NCBI GenBank assembly: GCA_009778255.1
Contig: WRKD01000230.1
Coordinates: 1 to 37,297 of the forward strand
Reading direction: 5' to 3'
Origin: Bacillota bacterium
Lineage (GTDB): Bacteria > Bacillota > Dehalobacteriia > UBA4068
DNA length: 37,297 bases
Of this stretch, positions 1 through 7,922 are shown one piece after another. Under the pieces are notes generated by a model. That model saw only the letters and a program-made list of their open reading frames with translations. It searched no databases and had not been told where the DNA came from. Each line of letters starts with the position of its first letter. The stretch's first letter is position 1. A program made the translations under genes and the position numbers.

Positions 1-10
1 GAGGATTAGA

Positions 11-110
11 GAGGTGGGTTCCCCATAAGAAGTAAATTGTATACTCCATGCTACTCTTGCCCACCTCGCCTGCGAGGGGGGACGATGCCTGAAGGGCATC
101 AGGGGGGAGT
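11..110. repeat. Cluster of short inverted repeats at left edge
   Basis: The first 326 bases hold no gene I can support. Three inverted repeats are stacked here. GAGGTGGG (11-18) pairs with CCCACCTC (60-67). CCTCGC/GCGAGG (64-77) forms a tight hairpin. GATGCC/GGCATC (84-100) forms another, and it is bracketed by two AGGGGGGA boxes. The G-rich runs differ from the AT-rich surroundings. This looks like a dispersed intergenic repeat or the end of a small mobile element, but that cannot be decided from one copy. From 111 to 326 I see nothing convincing. Confidence 0.45.
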
Positions 111-326
111 CAATAACGTTGCGAAAACCCATGACAGCGCAGAAAAGAAAGCTTTGGAATCTATTCAAAAAGATTATCCTTAACGCTTTCTTCGTCAAAA
201 CTTTTGCTTTCTAAAACTATATCATTGACACATTCGCCAATTGTGATAAGCGACTTAAAGATGGCATGTTGTAAAACTATTATTGATACAGTATAATCAA
301 ATAAACAATGGTGTATGATAAGATAT

Positions 327-1319
327 TTACTCTGGCGTATATCCCTTGCTGGTATCGATACTAATAGTATTCTTTGCCGCATCCCAGGAAACACCAAAAT
401 CTAAAACCTGACCAAGATCGCGTAGCTTAAAATAATTATTGCCATTAATATTATAGGCAGTAAGCTGCACTTCCTTGCCATCAAGATGAATTTTTGAAGT
501 TGTTTTCGTAGCTTCGCAAATATCTGTACTGCCGCTAATCATTTCCACACCCATTACATTATAAGCTTTATTACTGGTGAGCAAGATGACATTAGCTTTT
601 TCATCCCAGTTTACCCCGAACTGTTTGGCGCTGCCTATTAGGGATTGAGCTATATCTCGCAGCTTAAAATAATTGTTATTTTCAATATTATATGCGTCAA
701 AAGCAATTGTTTTTCCGTTCACTAGCACTTTAGAGGCGCTGGGTAGGGCGGTTTTGGCGCTGGTTGGTAGTGAATTGGCGGCTTCTAATGTGTTTTGAGG
801 CTCGAAAATAAAGGCGGTAGTTATATTTTTATCTAGGCCATTAACAGCTGTTTCATCTATCATATTGTTTTTGGAACAGCTTAGCGCTACTAGCTTGGTA
901 TTTTTACTTATATCTAAAGAGGTCAGCATATTATTGCGGCAATTGAGCGCCCCCAGTTCAAAATTACAGCTAATATCCAGCTCTATTAGCAGATTTTCGG
1001 AACAATCCAGATATTTTAATGCGGTGAAAAACTCTATGCCTTGTAAGCTGGTAATACCTTTATCTGATAAATCAAGCTCTAAAATTTCCAGCATTTCTGC
1101 AGCCGAAAGTAAACTATCTTGATTTTTGTCTATATCTATACCGGCAACGAAGTCGCGAAAAATGGGGTCGGGAAAAGTATCTGCGTTGATGATAATATAG
1201 CTTTCCGGCAAAGTATATTCCGCGGGAGGGGCGCTGTTGCATCCGCTGCTAGTTAAAGCCAGTATAGCAATTAGAATATTTAAAATAAAAAATTTATGGG
1301 GTGTTTTTCTCATATTCAT
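327..1319 (-). CDS. Lipoprotein with leucine-rich repeats and copper-amine-oxidase-type stalk domain
   Basis: Probable surface lipoprotein of 330 residues. A basic N-terminus and hydrophobic stretch end in a lipobox (LTSSGC), so the protein should be lipidated on the cysteine and anchored outside the membrane. An EF-hand-like or dockerin-like stretch (DIDKNQDSLLSAAE) and BspA-type leucine-rich repeats (LKYLDCSEN, LGALNCRNN, LVALSCSKN) come next. The C-terminal half holds a stalk-domain pattern: KVLVNGK, two copies of NNYFKLRD, and a final FGVSWDAAKNTISI. The start at 1319 (ATG after an ACAGG box) is preferred over an upstream TTG at 1349. An ATG at 1313 is also possible. No enzymatic motif is visible. 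A role in adhesion or wall binding is inferred from the domain types only. Confidence 0.75.
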   Translation of the reverse strand: MNMRKTPHKFFILNILIAILALTSSGCNSAPPAEYTLPESYIIINADTFPDPIFRDFVAGIDIDKNQDSLLSAAEMLEILELDLSDKGITSLQGIEFFTALKYLDCSENLLIELDISCNFELGALNCRNNMLTSLDISKNTKLVALSCSKNNMIDETAVNGLDKNITTAFIFEPQNTLEAANSLPTSAKTALPSASKVLVNGKTIAFDAYNIENNNYFKLRDIAQSLIGSAKQFGVNWDEKANVILLTSNKAYNVMGVEMISGSTDICEATKTTSKIHLDGKEVQLTAYNINGNNYFKLRDLGQVLDFGVSWDAAKNTISIDTSKGYTPE

Positions 1320-1374
1320 AATACCTGTGTATAAATTTTTTCGTGGCAAATACAGTTTTAAGAATAGCGAGCTT

Positions 1375-1400
1375 ATTCGGAGTAAATTGAGGCACCCTTA
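1375..1400 (+). repeat. Short dispersed repeat, copy 1
   Basis: A 26-bp intergenic sequence starting ATTCGGAGTAA and ending GAGGCACCCTTA. It recurs with few changes at 8887-8912 and 20047-20072. This copy sits between two divergent genes. Confidence 0.55.
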
Positions 1401-1478
1401 ATAATGATTATAAGGCAAAAGCGGTTTTTCTGTCAATGTCTTATCCAGTTGGGATTATTTTAAAAAGGATTGGTTTTT

Positions 1479-1943
1479 ATGCGTTATTATGTTATGGAAT
1501 CGCCAGAAAATGCATCACTGCCTACTATACCTAAGGGTGAAAGCGCACAAGTTGTGATGGCGCATGATTTGTATAAGTATTACGATATCGATTATGATGC
1601 GCGAAATGAGCTCATAAGCGATAGGTTCAAGCTTTTGCTGGAACGGTTTTTACTAAAATATGATTTTAAACCAGTTGTTTATTTAGATAGGGATAAAGAG
1701 GAACAACTTGTTTTTTGGAGATTTATGCCGCCCTTATATAATGATTATCAGGCTGTTTACAGAAATGATGGTTTGTTGTATTCTATTGCTTTTGTAAATA
1801 ATGATGCGCCGATAGTTTTCTCGGCGCGTTCGCCTAAAGGAGTACGCTCGATAGCGGTGAGAATGGCGGTGGCGGAAAGCGCTTTGCGCCGCGCTATATT
1901 GGGAGTAAAATTCACAAAAATATTGGAATTAGCAGAGGTATAA
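1479..1943 (+). CDS. Hypothetical protein
   Basis: A 154-residue soluble protein that I do not recognise. The ATG at 1479 has an AAAAGGA box nine bases upstream. A TTG at 1470 would add three residues but would sit on the ribosome site. The protein is mixed alpha/beta, with no signal peptide, membrane segment or cysteine cluster. It contains an aromatic patch (QLVFWRFMPP) and a basic C-terminal helix (KGVRSIAVRMAVAESALRRAI). It lies seven bases upstream of the DnaJ-like gene and is probably cotranscribed with it and with the ThiF-family gene. No function is proposed. Confidence 0.7.
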   Translation: MRYYVMESPENASLPTIPKGESAQVVMAHDLYKYYDIDYDARNELISDRFKLLLERFLLKYDFKPVVYLDRDKEEQLVFWRFMPPLYNDYQAVYRNDGLLYSIAFVNNDAPIVFSARSPKGVRSIAVRMAVAESALRRAILGVKFTKILELAEV

Positions 1944-1950
1944 CATTAAC

Positions 1951-2751
1951 ATGGGTAATTTAGATAACTACTACGAAATCCTTGGAATAAAAAAAGACGC
2001 CAAGGAAGCGGAGGTAAAATCGGCATATCGCAAATTAGTTAAACAATACCATCCGGACGCCAACCCCGATAATACCGAAGCTGAAGAAAAAATTAAAGAA
2101 ATAAATGAAGCTTTTGCTGTACTCTCTGATGCGCAAAAAAGAGCGGAGTACGATAAGCAGGGTCATTTTGCTTATCAGCAGGATAAAAGCAGTGGACCGA
2201 TCTTTGGTGGTTTTGGCGGCGGTGATATCAATTTTGCCAATTATTTTGGCGGTACTTTTGGCGATATCTTTGGTGAGGGCAGGTCAAAAAGCGATCCCAA
2301 ACGTGGGCGAGATACAACTGTCTCTATACATATATTGGCTAATGAAGCTGCTTTAGGCGTAGATAAAGAGGTAAGCTTCGATTTCGCTGAAATATGCACT
2401 TCTTGCAGCGGCAACGGCTTAAAACCGGGAACAAAAGCAGATATTTGCCCACATTGTCATGGCTCGGGGCAAGAGCGTGTAATAACTCAGAATGCTTTTG
2501 GAAAAATGACGCAAACACGAGAATGCCCTGCTTGTCGTGGCAGAGGTAAAAGTGCCAGCGAAACTTGCCCGAAATGCTTCGGTAAAGGTTCTATGAAGAT
2601 GCGTAAGAAAATTATGGTAAAAATACCTAAAGGAATAAAAAATGAGCAAGCTATTTCCATAAAAGGAATGGGAGAACCGGGTAAGCAAGGCGGAGAACGC
2701 GGCAATTTGCTTATTAAAGTTTTTATCCGCCCCAAACATGGCTATTATTAA
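1951..2751 (+). CDS. DnaJ-family co-chaperone, shortened C-terminus
   Basis: Hsp40-type co-chaperone that would stimulate DnaK ATPase activity. The J domain (about residues 4-68) has the essential HPD at 34-36. A Gly/Phe-rich linker (about 80-112) follows. The zinc-binding domain has all four CxxCxGxG motifs (CTSCSGNG, CPHCHGSG, CPACRGRG, CPKCFGKG), starting at Cys149. The chain stops at KHGYY, where a normal DnaJ of about 375 residues goes on into its second C-terminal domain and dimerisation tail. At 266 residues it therefore lacks roughly 100. There is no sign of the missing part downstream: the ribosome site of the next gene begins at once. It may be a specialised short form rather than the main DnaJ. 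Confidence 0.85.
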   Translation: MGNLDNYYEILGIKKDAKEAEVKSAYRKLVKQYHPDANPDNTEAEEKIKEINEAFAVLSDAQKRAEYDKQGHFAYQQDKSSGPIFGGFGGGDINFANYFGGTFGDIFGEGRSKSDPKRGRDTTVSIHILANEAALGVDKEVSFDFAEICTSCSGNGLKPGTKADICPHCHGSGQERVITQNAFGKMTQTRECPACRGRGKSASETCPKCFGKGSMKMRKKIMVKIPKGIKNEQAISIKGMGEPGKQGGERGNLLIKVFIRPKHGYY

Positions 2752-2767
2752 GGAAGGGGGATTGTCG

Positions 2768-3526
2768 ATGTGCCCGGATGATAAAAGGAAAGAGCTTTAT
2801 AACCGCCAGATTATTATGAAAGAAATAGGCGAAGAGGGACAGCAAAAGCTGGCGAAAGCCTCTGTATTAGTAGTTGGCTGCGGCGGTTTGGGCGCGCCGG
2901 CTCTTTATTATTTAGCTGCTATGGGAATTGGACATTTGGGGCTATGTGATGGAGATGTGGTTTCTATTTCTAACCTTAATCGGCAGTTGCTGTATACTAT
3001 GGATGATATTGGTAAACCAAAAGTTACTGCAGCGCATAAGCGTTTGCTGGCTTTAAATCCATATTTAGAAACTACGTTATATGAGAAATTTCTTAGTAAG
3101 AACTTAGCCGAAAGTATTTTGCCAAACTACGATATTGCTCTGGATTGCTTGGATAATTTTGCCGGCCGTTTTGTGCTTAATGATGCCTGTGTTACTTTGG
3201 GCATTCCATTCGTACATGCAGGGGTAGGAGGGTTTGGGGGGCAGTTATTAACGGTTACTCCTGGTATTAGTCCTTGCTTACGCTGCCTTTTTCCGCAAGG
3301 GGAATATAAAAAAGAGCCGTCGCAACCTGAAGGTGTTATTGGCGCTACCCCAGGTGTTTTAGGCTCTATGCAAGCATTGGAAGTGCTAAAGTATTTACTG
3401 GGCTTGCCACTAAGTAACGACGGTTTTGTGGTTTACGATGGCATAAGCATGAGTTTTGATAAGGTGAAACTAATGGCATCGCCTCAATGCTTTTGCCAAA
3501 AAAGTAATAATCAACTGCTACAATAA
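2768..3526 (+). CDS. ThiF/MoeB/HesA-family adenylyltransferase
   Basis: E1-like enzyme that adenylates the C-terminal glycine of a small sulfur-carrier protein (ThiS or MoaD type) for thiamine or molybdopterin synthesis. The Rossmann motif VVGCGGLGAP lies near residue 40. The nucleotide-binding set D..N..RQ (DVVSISNLNRQLLY) follows, then DCLDNF in the centre. Zinc-ligand pairs are CLRC and, at the C-terminus, CFC. The 252-residue length fits ThiF/MoeB without a rhodanese domain. The ATG at 2768 is chosen for its AAGGAAGGGGG box. An in-frame ATG at 2738 would overlap the dnaJ-like gene and place the box inside the coding region. No sulfur-carrier gene lies nearby, so ThiF and MoeB cannot be told apart. 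The 3' end overlaps the convergent signal peptidase gene by 9 bp. Confidence 0.85.
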   Translation: MCPDDKRKELYNRQIIMKEIGEEGQQKLAKASVLVVGCGGLGAPALYYLAAMGIGHLGLCDGDVVSISNLNRQLLYTMDDIGKPKVTAAHKRLLALNPYLETTLYEKFLSKNLAESILPNYDIALDCLDNFAGRFVLNDACVTLGIPFVHAGVGGFGGQLLTVTPGISPCLRCLFPQGEYKKEPSQPEGVIGATPGVLGSMQALEVLKYLLGLPLSNDGFVVYDGISMSFDKVKLMASPQCFCQKSNNQLLQ

Positions 3527-5458
3527 ACTAAAACTATTTAATGGGTAGAAACGCAATATAGCCTTGCCATAAATATTATCAATAGTTACCGCGCCAATAT
3601 TTTTTGATCTGCTATCGCGGCTGGCAAAACGATTATCACCCATTACAAAGTAGTATCCATCCGGTAAAACTATACTAATATCTCCATCAGTATAGATATT
3701 ATCTAAATATTCTTCCTCTAAAAGCCTTCCATTAATGAACACCAAACCGTCTGTTATGGCAATATGCTCATTGGGTAAGCCGATAATCCTTTTTATCAGC
3801 TGAGAAGACCTATCGGGAACATCGAGCATTATTATATCGTAACGCTGCGGGGCATTGATTTTTACGGAAATTTTGCTAATCAATAATATATCAGCGTTGT
3901 CGAGAGTGGGGTTCATGGAATTGCCATTCACCTGCGCCACATCGATTATAAATAGACGCAGGCAAATAGCTGCCACCATGGTTATTATCAACACTCTTAA
4001 ATAAAGAAATACTTGGGAATTGTTAGTTTTTGCTTCGGCCTTAAGCTTTTTGGCGGCTTTTCTTTTTTTAGTTTCCAGTCTTTTGTTTTCTTTGATTTTT
4101 TTAGTTGGTTTAGGCTCATGTGTTACTGTGCCTTGCGACTGCGAAAGCTCATTTTGTGTCAGCTGATCAAGATTAGCAATAGGCTCTTTTGGTAATGGTA
4201 CCGCATTTGGAAGGTCGGATATTTGATGCGGCAAAGGAGAAACAGGAGGAATAGTTGGTGGCAGATTTGGTAACGATTGAATAGTGGCAAAGGCAGAAGG
4301 CTGAAGTGGCAGTGGCGGAACATCTGCCGGAAGTGGCGGCGTTTTGGGCAAAGGCGAAACATCTGCCGGAAGTGGCGGCGTTTTGGGCAAAGGCGGAACA
4401 TCTGCCGGAAGTGGCGGCGTTTTGGGCAAAGGCGAAGCCTCTTCCGCAAGCGGCGGGGTATTTGGCTTTTGGGCAACAACAGGCATAGCTGTTGAAAGAT
4501 CTGGTGGCGGTTCGCTATAGGGTGTAGACGGCACTATACTATAATTTGCTGCGGCGTTACTAGGCTCTGCCTGTGCCTGCGCCTGCGCCTGCGCAAAAGC
4601 TGTTGAAATAGGTGTAGCAATTTCTTGATTAAGCAATTGCGACGAAGATTCCATTAGCCTATCGAGCTGCCCCTTCATTTGCAAATACTCATTTTTGGCA
4701 GAAAACGCCCATTGTTGAGCCAATTGATAGTTTTGATGATACTGATGTATTTGAGCTTGACCAAGATCGTAGGCACGTTTAGCTTTGGCTAAAGCATCTT
4801 GTATGCTTAAAACACGGAATCTTTTGTCTTCAGCTTCCAAGCCGGCTTGTTCTGCCTGCTTACGAGCTATATCTGCCTCTTCTTTTGCCAAAAGAAATTC
4901 TTTTTGAGCTAAACGATCCCATTCCTGTTCCAGCTCATAAGTTCTGTAAGACTGAGGAATCTGATTTTTTGCTTGGGCATATTCATTTGGGGTATCTAAG
5001 GCGTAAACTTGTTTTTCAAAGTATTCCAAACTGGCTTTTTCAGCTTTTTCGTGAGCTAAAGTAGCTTCTTCTTGCGCTTGGCTCATATCTGAATTAAGTT
5101 GAAGAATTTCTTGAGAAAGCAGTGTTAATAAATCATTCGATTTATCAAGACAATCCAAACTTTTTGTAACCGCTAAAGCATGATTTTGCAGAGTAGACAG
5201 TTGGTTTTGTACAGCTGTTTCTATTTCTGAATAATCTTTAATTCCTGCTACCGTAACATTGATTATTTTTTCGCGAGCAGAAATATTGGCTGCTTTAATG
5301 GTCTGAATAGCTAATGAAGTTTGTTTCTCTGTTTCTTCCGCCAATTGCAGTAAGCTTTGAACAGTAGCTTTCTCCGCTGCTTTCCCATCGATTTTGTTCA
5401 ATGCCGATAAACCAGGCAGGTCATTTAACGCTGTTCTTGTAAAATAAATGTTTCTCAT
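3518..5458 (-). CDS. Signal peptidase I with long coiled-coil and proline-rich N-terminal region
   Basis: Membrane serine protease that removes signal peptides from exported proteins. The catalytic part is the last ~165 residues. It has one membrane segment (VLIITMVAAICLRLFII), NGNSMNPTL with nucleophile Ser514, LIKRIIGLPNE with general base Lys556, and the box GDNRFASRDSR. This matches a complete Gram-positive SipS-type domain. The 480 residues before it are not usual for the family: an Ala/Glu/Gln-rich coiled coil (about 25-290), then a proline-rich region with three exact 13-residue repeats (PPLPKTPPLPADV) and a Lys-rich stretch before the membrane. This region should be cytoplasmic. Start ATG with GGAGGATG eight bases upstream. 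It follows a paralogue 49 bp upstream in the same operon. Confidence 0.88.
   Translation of the reverse strand: MRNIYFTRTALNDLPGLSALNKIDGKAAEKATVQSLLQLAEETEKQTSLAIQTIKAANISAREKIINVTVAGIKDYSEIETAVQNQLSTLQNHALAVTKSLDCLDKSNDLLTLLSQEILQLNSDMSQAQEEATLAHEKAEKASLEYFEKQVYALDTPNEYAQAKNQIPQSYRTYELEQEWDRLAQKEFLLAKEEADIARKQAEQAGLEAEDKRFRVLSIQDALAKAKRAYDLGQAQIHQYHQNYQLAQQWAFSAKNEYLQMKGQLDRLMESSSQLLNQEIATPISTAFAQAQAQAQAEPSNAAANYSIVPSTPYSEPPPDLSTAMPVVAQKPNTPPLAEEASPLPKTPPLPADVPPLPKTPPLPADVSPLPKTPPLPADVPPLPLQPSAFATIQSLPNLPPTIPPVSPLPHQISDLPNAVPLPKEPIANLDQLTQNELSQSQGTVTHEPKPTKKIKENKRLETKKRKAAKKLKAEAKTNNSQVFLYLRVLIITMVAAICLRLFIIDVAQVNGNSMNPTLDNADILLISKISVKINAPQRYDIIMLDVPDRSSQLIKRIIGLPNEHIAITDGLVFINGRLLEEEYLDNIYTDGDISIVLPDGYYFVMGDNRFASRDSRSKNIGAVTIDNIYGKAILRFYPLNSFSLL
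4320..4436 (-). repeat. 39-bp tandem repeat, three units
   Basis: Three near-identical 39-bp units start at 4320, 4359 and 4398; a decayed fourth follows. Each encodes 13 residues of the proline-rich linker in the signal peptidase gene, so copy-number change would keep the frame. Confidence 0.85.
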
Positions 5459-5506
5459 TATTCAAGCATCCTCCAGTTTAAACTAAGTTTTTAAACTTTT
5501 CTTAGT

Positions 5507-6628
5507 TTATAGCATTTTAAAACTATTAAAAGGATAAAATCGGAGTATGGCTTTACCATTTATGTGTTCTTTTGCTATGCTGTTGATGGTATCGGCGCGG
5601 CTATCTAGGCTAGCTGGGCGGTTATCGCCCATAACAAAATAAGAATCTGCCGGTATTATGGTATCGATATTTCCGGTAGTGTAAATATTATCGAGAAACT
5701 CTTCATCTAACAATTCTCCGTTAATATAAACCGACCCGTCCATAATCATAATCTGTTCATTGGGCAAACCAATGATGCGTTTAATAAAATAACCGGATTG
5801 ATCTGGCGCATCTAATAGTATTATATCGAAACGCTGAGGGTCATGTAGCCTATAAGCAATTTTGCTGCTTATTAAGCTATCCATTGGCTGTATGGTAGGG
5901 GTCATGGATATACCGCTTACCTGAACAACATCAAATACCAAAAGGCGTAAGCATACGAGGAGTACTAAAGCTACTAATGGCATGGTAAAATACTGCCAGG
6001 TGTGGCTATCTTTTTTAATTTCCAGCTTAGCCGGTGTAGCAGTTTTAATGGTTGAAACAGCTTGCTCTATAGGACCAAAACCTGATGCTGACAGTTGCGG
6101 TTTCGCCATATTAGGCGGTTCTGCAGTAGCTAAAATACCTGTTATTTGGTTTCTTGGTAAGCCAGTGTTGCCGGTTGCCGTATATTTTACAGTTTCCGGT
6201 GGTAACTCGGGATGTACGGGTGATGTAACTTGATGCGGCTGTGGTGGTAAAGGCTGTTCAGTAGGCAGGGAATGATATATTGAATGAAGTATCTCATTTT
6301 CCTGTGCATTAGGTTGTATTTGGGAAGTGCTTTGCCGCAGCAATTGTAATTCATCTACATGGCTTTTTAGCTGTTGATATTCTTGTTCTGCCTGTTTAGC
6401 ACGCTGTTGCGCTATTTCCATGTCATTTCGGCATTTAAGTAGTTGAATTTCATGTAATTCATGATCAGTAATTAGGTCTGTTGATATACTATGATTACCT
6501 AAAAGCTTTTTTACTAAATTATTGGCGGCATTAGCTGTTTCAGCAGCAATTGAAGCATGCTTTTCTGCTTTCTCTACTAAATAGAGAAAGCTTTGCATAA
6601 TGATATCTTGATTATTGTCTTTTAACAA
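5507..6628 (-). CDS. Signal peptidase I paralogue with coiled-coil N-terminal region
   Basis: Second signal peptidase I of the same build. An N-terminal helical region matches that of its neighbour (QSFLYLVEKAEKHASIAAET). A Pro-rich linker, one membrane segment (MPLVALVLLVCLRLLVFDVV) and the catalytic domain follow. The domain has SGISMTPTI (nucleophile Ser), YFIKRIIGLPNEQ (Lys) and VMGDNRPASLDSR. The catalytic domains of the two paralogues are very alike through the end (AILRFYPFNSF), which points to tandem duplication with faster change in the N-terminal parts. The start is uncertain. TTG at 6628 has an AGAGGGTG box six bases upstream; GTG at 6637 falls inside that box; ATG at 6598 has none. 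A leader of about 50 bases links it to the promoter at 6695-6723. Confidence 0.87.
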   Translation of the reverse strand: MLKDNNQDIIMQSFLYLVEKAEKHASIAAETANAANNLVKKLLGNHSISTDLITDHELHEIQLLKCRNDMEIAQQRAKQAEQEYQQLKSHVDELQLLRQSTSQIQPNAQENEILHSIYHSLPTEQPLPPQPHQVTSPVHPELPPETVKYTATGNTGLPRNQITGILATAEPPNMAKPQLSASGFGPIEQAVSTIKTATPAKLEIKKDSHTWQYFTMPLVALVLLVCLRLLVFDVVQVSGISMTPTIQPMDSLISSKIAYRLHDPQRFDIILLDAPDQSGYFIKRIIGLPNEQIMIMDGSVYINGELLDEEFLDNIYTTGNIDTIIPADSYFVMGDNRPASLDSRADTINSIAKEHINGKAILRFYPFNSFKML

Positions 6629-6694
6629 TGGATACACCCTCTACATTTTGACCACTGAATACCGGATACTGACTATCAAAGCAGCCTTAGTATT

Positions 6695-6723
6695 AATATA
6701 CCATATAATAATGTACTGGGCAA
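6695..6723 (-). promoter_or_regulatory. Probable sigma-A promoter for the signal peptidase operon
   Basis: On the minus strand: -35 TTGCCC (6718-6723), 17-bp spacer, -10 TATATT (6695-6700). It lies about 65 bases upstream of the first signal peptidase gene. Confidence 0.5.
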
Positions 6724-6795
6724 GAGCAAAATTAGTCTGCCCATATTTGCAATTTTCTGCTGGGAGTTGCTTGTATTTTTGTAAAAAATTTGTAC

Positions 6796-6824
6796 TTGAT
6801 TTGTAAATACCAATGTGTTATAAT
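6796..6824 (+). promoter_or_regulatory. Sigma-A promoter for the HTH/divIC pair
   Basis: -35 TTGATT (6796-6801), 17-bp spacer, perfect -10 TATAAT (6819-6824). Expected transcription start is near 6831, just ahead of the AAGGGG ribosome site. It diverges from the signal peptidase promoter. Confidence 0.75.
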
Positions 6825-6852
6825 GCGAATAATAGTTTTAAGGGGCGATGCT

Positions 6853-7104
6853 GTGAAGATAGAGATACGAGGAGCAGAAAAACTAAGCTTTAGGGAAAAA
6901 CAAGTAGTAACGCTTAAAGAAAGTGGTTATTCCGCTAAGAGTATCGCCAATACACTGGCCCTGGCCGAAAGTACGATTGCTACACTTTATAATCGTGCTC
7001 GTGCTAAAGGCTATGAAAGTGTTATCGTAATACCCGGCTCGGTACTAAAGCTATTTGATTTAGAGGAGGAAGATTCTCTTGGAGACAATGCGGGAGAAGA
7101 GTAA
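6853..7104 (+). CDS. Small helix-turn-helix DNA-binding protein (sigma region 4/LuxR-type)
   Basis: An 83-residue protein whose core (LSFREKQVVTLKESGYSAKSIANTLALAESTIATLYNRAR, given here in outline) is a sigma-70 region 4 or LuxR-like helix-turn-helix: an opening helix, the turn at residues SAKSIA, and the recognition helix STIATLYNRA. There is no region 2, so it is not a full sigma factor. The GTG at 6853 is chosen because AAGGGGCG lies just upstream and the promoter -10 is at 6819-6824; reading further upstream would run into the promoter. Its 3' end overlaps the DivIC-like gene by 26 bp, so translation is probably coupled. A regulatory role is inferred; the targets are unknown. Confidence 0.72.
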   Translation: MKIEIRGAEKLSFREKQVVTLKESGYSAKSIANTLALAESTIATLYNRARAKGYESVIVIPGSVLKLFDLEEEDSLGDNAGEE

Positions 7105-7423
7105 AAAACGTTTTTGCTGGTCTAGATTACTGGTTATTTGCGCGGTTTGTTTTCTGATGCTTAAACTTGGCTCGCAGTATCATCGTTATCAGGCGATACA
7201 AGATGAAGTTGAAGAGTATCAACAGAAGTTAACAGAAGCCCAAGATGAATACCGGCGTCAGCAAGAGCATTTAAAATTATATTATAGTGATTCTTATTTG
7301 GAGCAAATAGCACGAGGCAGTTTAGGTATGGTAAAATTAGGAGAAATCGTAGTTTCTCCGGCAGAAATAAGCGATGTACGTGAATTGGATGAAAAAATAA
7401 AAGATAAAGATGTGACCCATTAA
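7079..7423 (+). CDS. Septum formation initiator, DivIC/FtsB family
   Basis: Small bitopic membrane protein of the divisome. In this family it bridges FtsL/DivIB-type partners at mid-cell. The layout is standard: a short basic cytoplasmic N-terminus, one membrane helix (LLVICAVCFLMLKLG), a coiled coil (YQAIQDEVEEYQQKLTEAQ) and the family motif near the end (YLEQIARGSLGMVKLGEIV). The start is read as TTG at 7079 with a GAGGAGG box nine bases upstream. The ATG at 7088 is too far from that box. Length (114 residues) is normal. Gene order before an S1-domain gene is typical of Firmicutes. Confidence 0.88.
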   Translation: METMREKSKKRFCWSRLLVICAVCFLMLKLGSQYHRYQAIQDEVEEYQQKLTEAQDEYRRQQEHLKLYYSDSYLEQIARGSLGMVKLGEIVVSPAEISDVRELDEKIKDKDVTH

Positions 7424-7462
7424 GTTGTTTAAGTAAAACTCCTGTTACATATTATTTTCGTA

Positions 7463-7491
7463 TTGACAACATTCCCTAAAAATATTATAAT
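7463..7491 (+). promoter_or_regulatory. Consensus sigma-A promoter for the S1-domain gene
   Basis: Perfect -35 TTGACA (7463-7468), 17-bp spacer, perfect -10 TATAAT (7486-7491), about 40 bases upstream of the S1-domain start codon. It is the strongest promoter match in the window. Confidence 0.88.
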
Positions 7492-7531
7492 TATACCAAA
7501 ACTCAGAAGTTTTTAGGGGGATTTTGCTTTT

Positions 7532-7906
7532 ATGCCGATAACTGTAGGTAGCGTCGTAGAAGGGCGTGTTACCGGTATAAGTAAATTTGGCGCATTTGTT
7601 GAACTACCAGACGGCCGCGTAGGCTTAGTTCATATTTCTGAGGTAGCAGATGTTTTTGTGCGCGACATTAAAGATTACTTATCTGAAAAAGATATGGTGA
7701 TGGTTAAGGTTATAGATATAGCAGGCGTTGGCAAAATTGGCCTTTCTATTAAGCAAGCGGCGTCTGCTTTGCCGCCACCGCAGTATTTTGAAGCGACTCA
7801 TTTGAAAGAAGAGAATTTTGAAGATAAACTTGTGCGTTTTATGAAAGAAAGCAATGAAAAGCTGGTTACCTTGAAAAGGCATCAAGATAATCGTAAAGGA
7901 AGATAG
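7532..7906 (+). CDS. S1 RNA-binding domain protein (YabR-like)
   Basis: A 124-residue protein with one complete S1 OB-fold at residues 1-73. It begins VGSVVEGRVTGISKFGAFVEL, the signature of the fold, then GLVHISEVA, and closes with KIGLSIKQA. A charged tail (KLVTLKRHQDNRKGR) probably adds RNA affinity. Family members of this size in Firmicutes are ribosome- or RNA-associated and lie next to divIC, as here. A strong promoter drives it, so it should be abundant. The ribosome site AGGGGG is ten bases upstream of the ATG. The exact role is not known. Confidence 0.88.
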   Translation: MPITVGSVVEGRVTGISKFGAFVELPDGRVGLVHISEVADVFVRDIKDYLSEKDMVMVKVIDIAGVGKIGLSIKQAASALPPPQYFEATHLKEENFEDKLVRFMKESNEKLVTLKRHQDNRKGR

Positions 7907-7922
7907 GAGTACAAATTTAACT

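Noticed and set aside
161..397. 78-codon minus-strand frame at the left edge
   Set aside because: Overlaps the end of the lipoprotein gene in another frame, with no ribosome site or motif.
6853..7104. A full sigma factor upstream of divIC
   Set aside because: Only a region 4-like helix-turn-helix is present; region 2 is absent.
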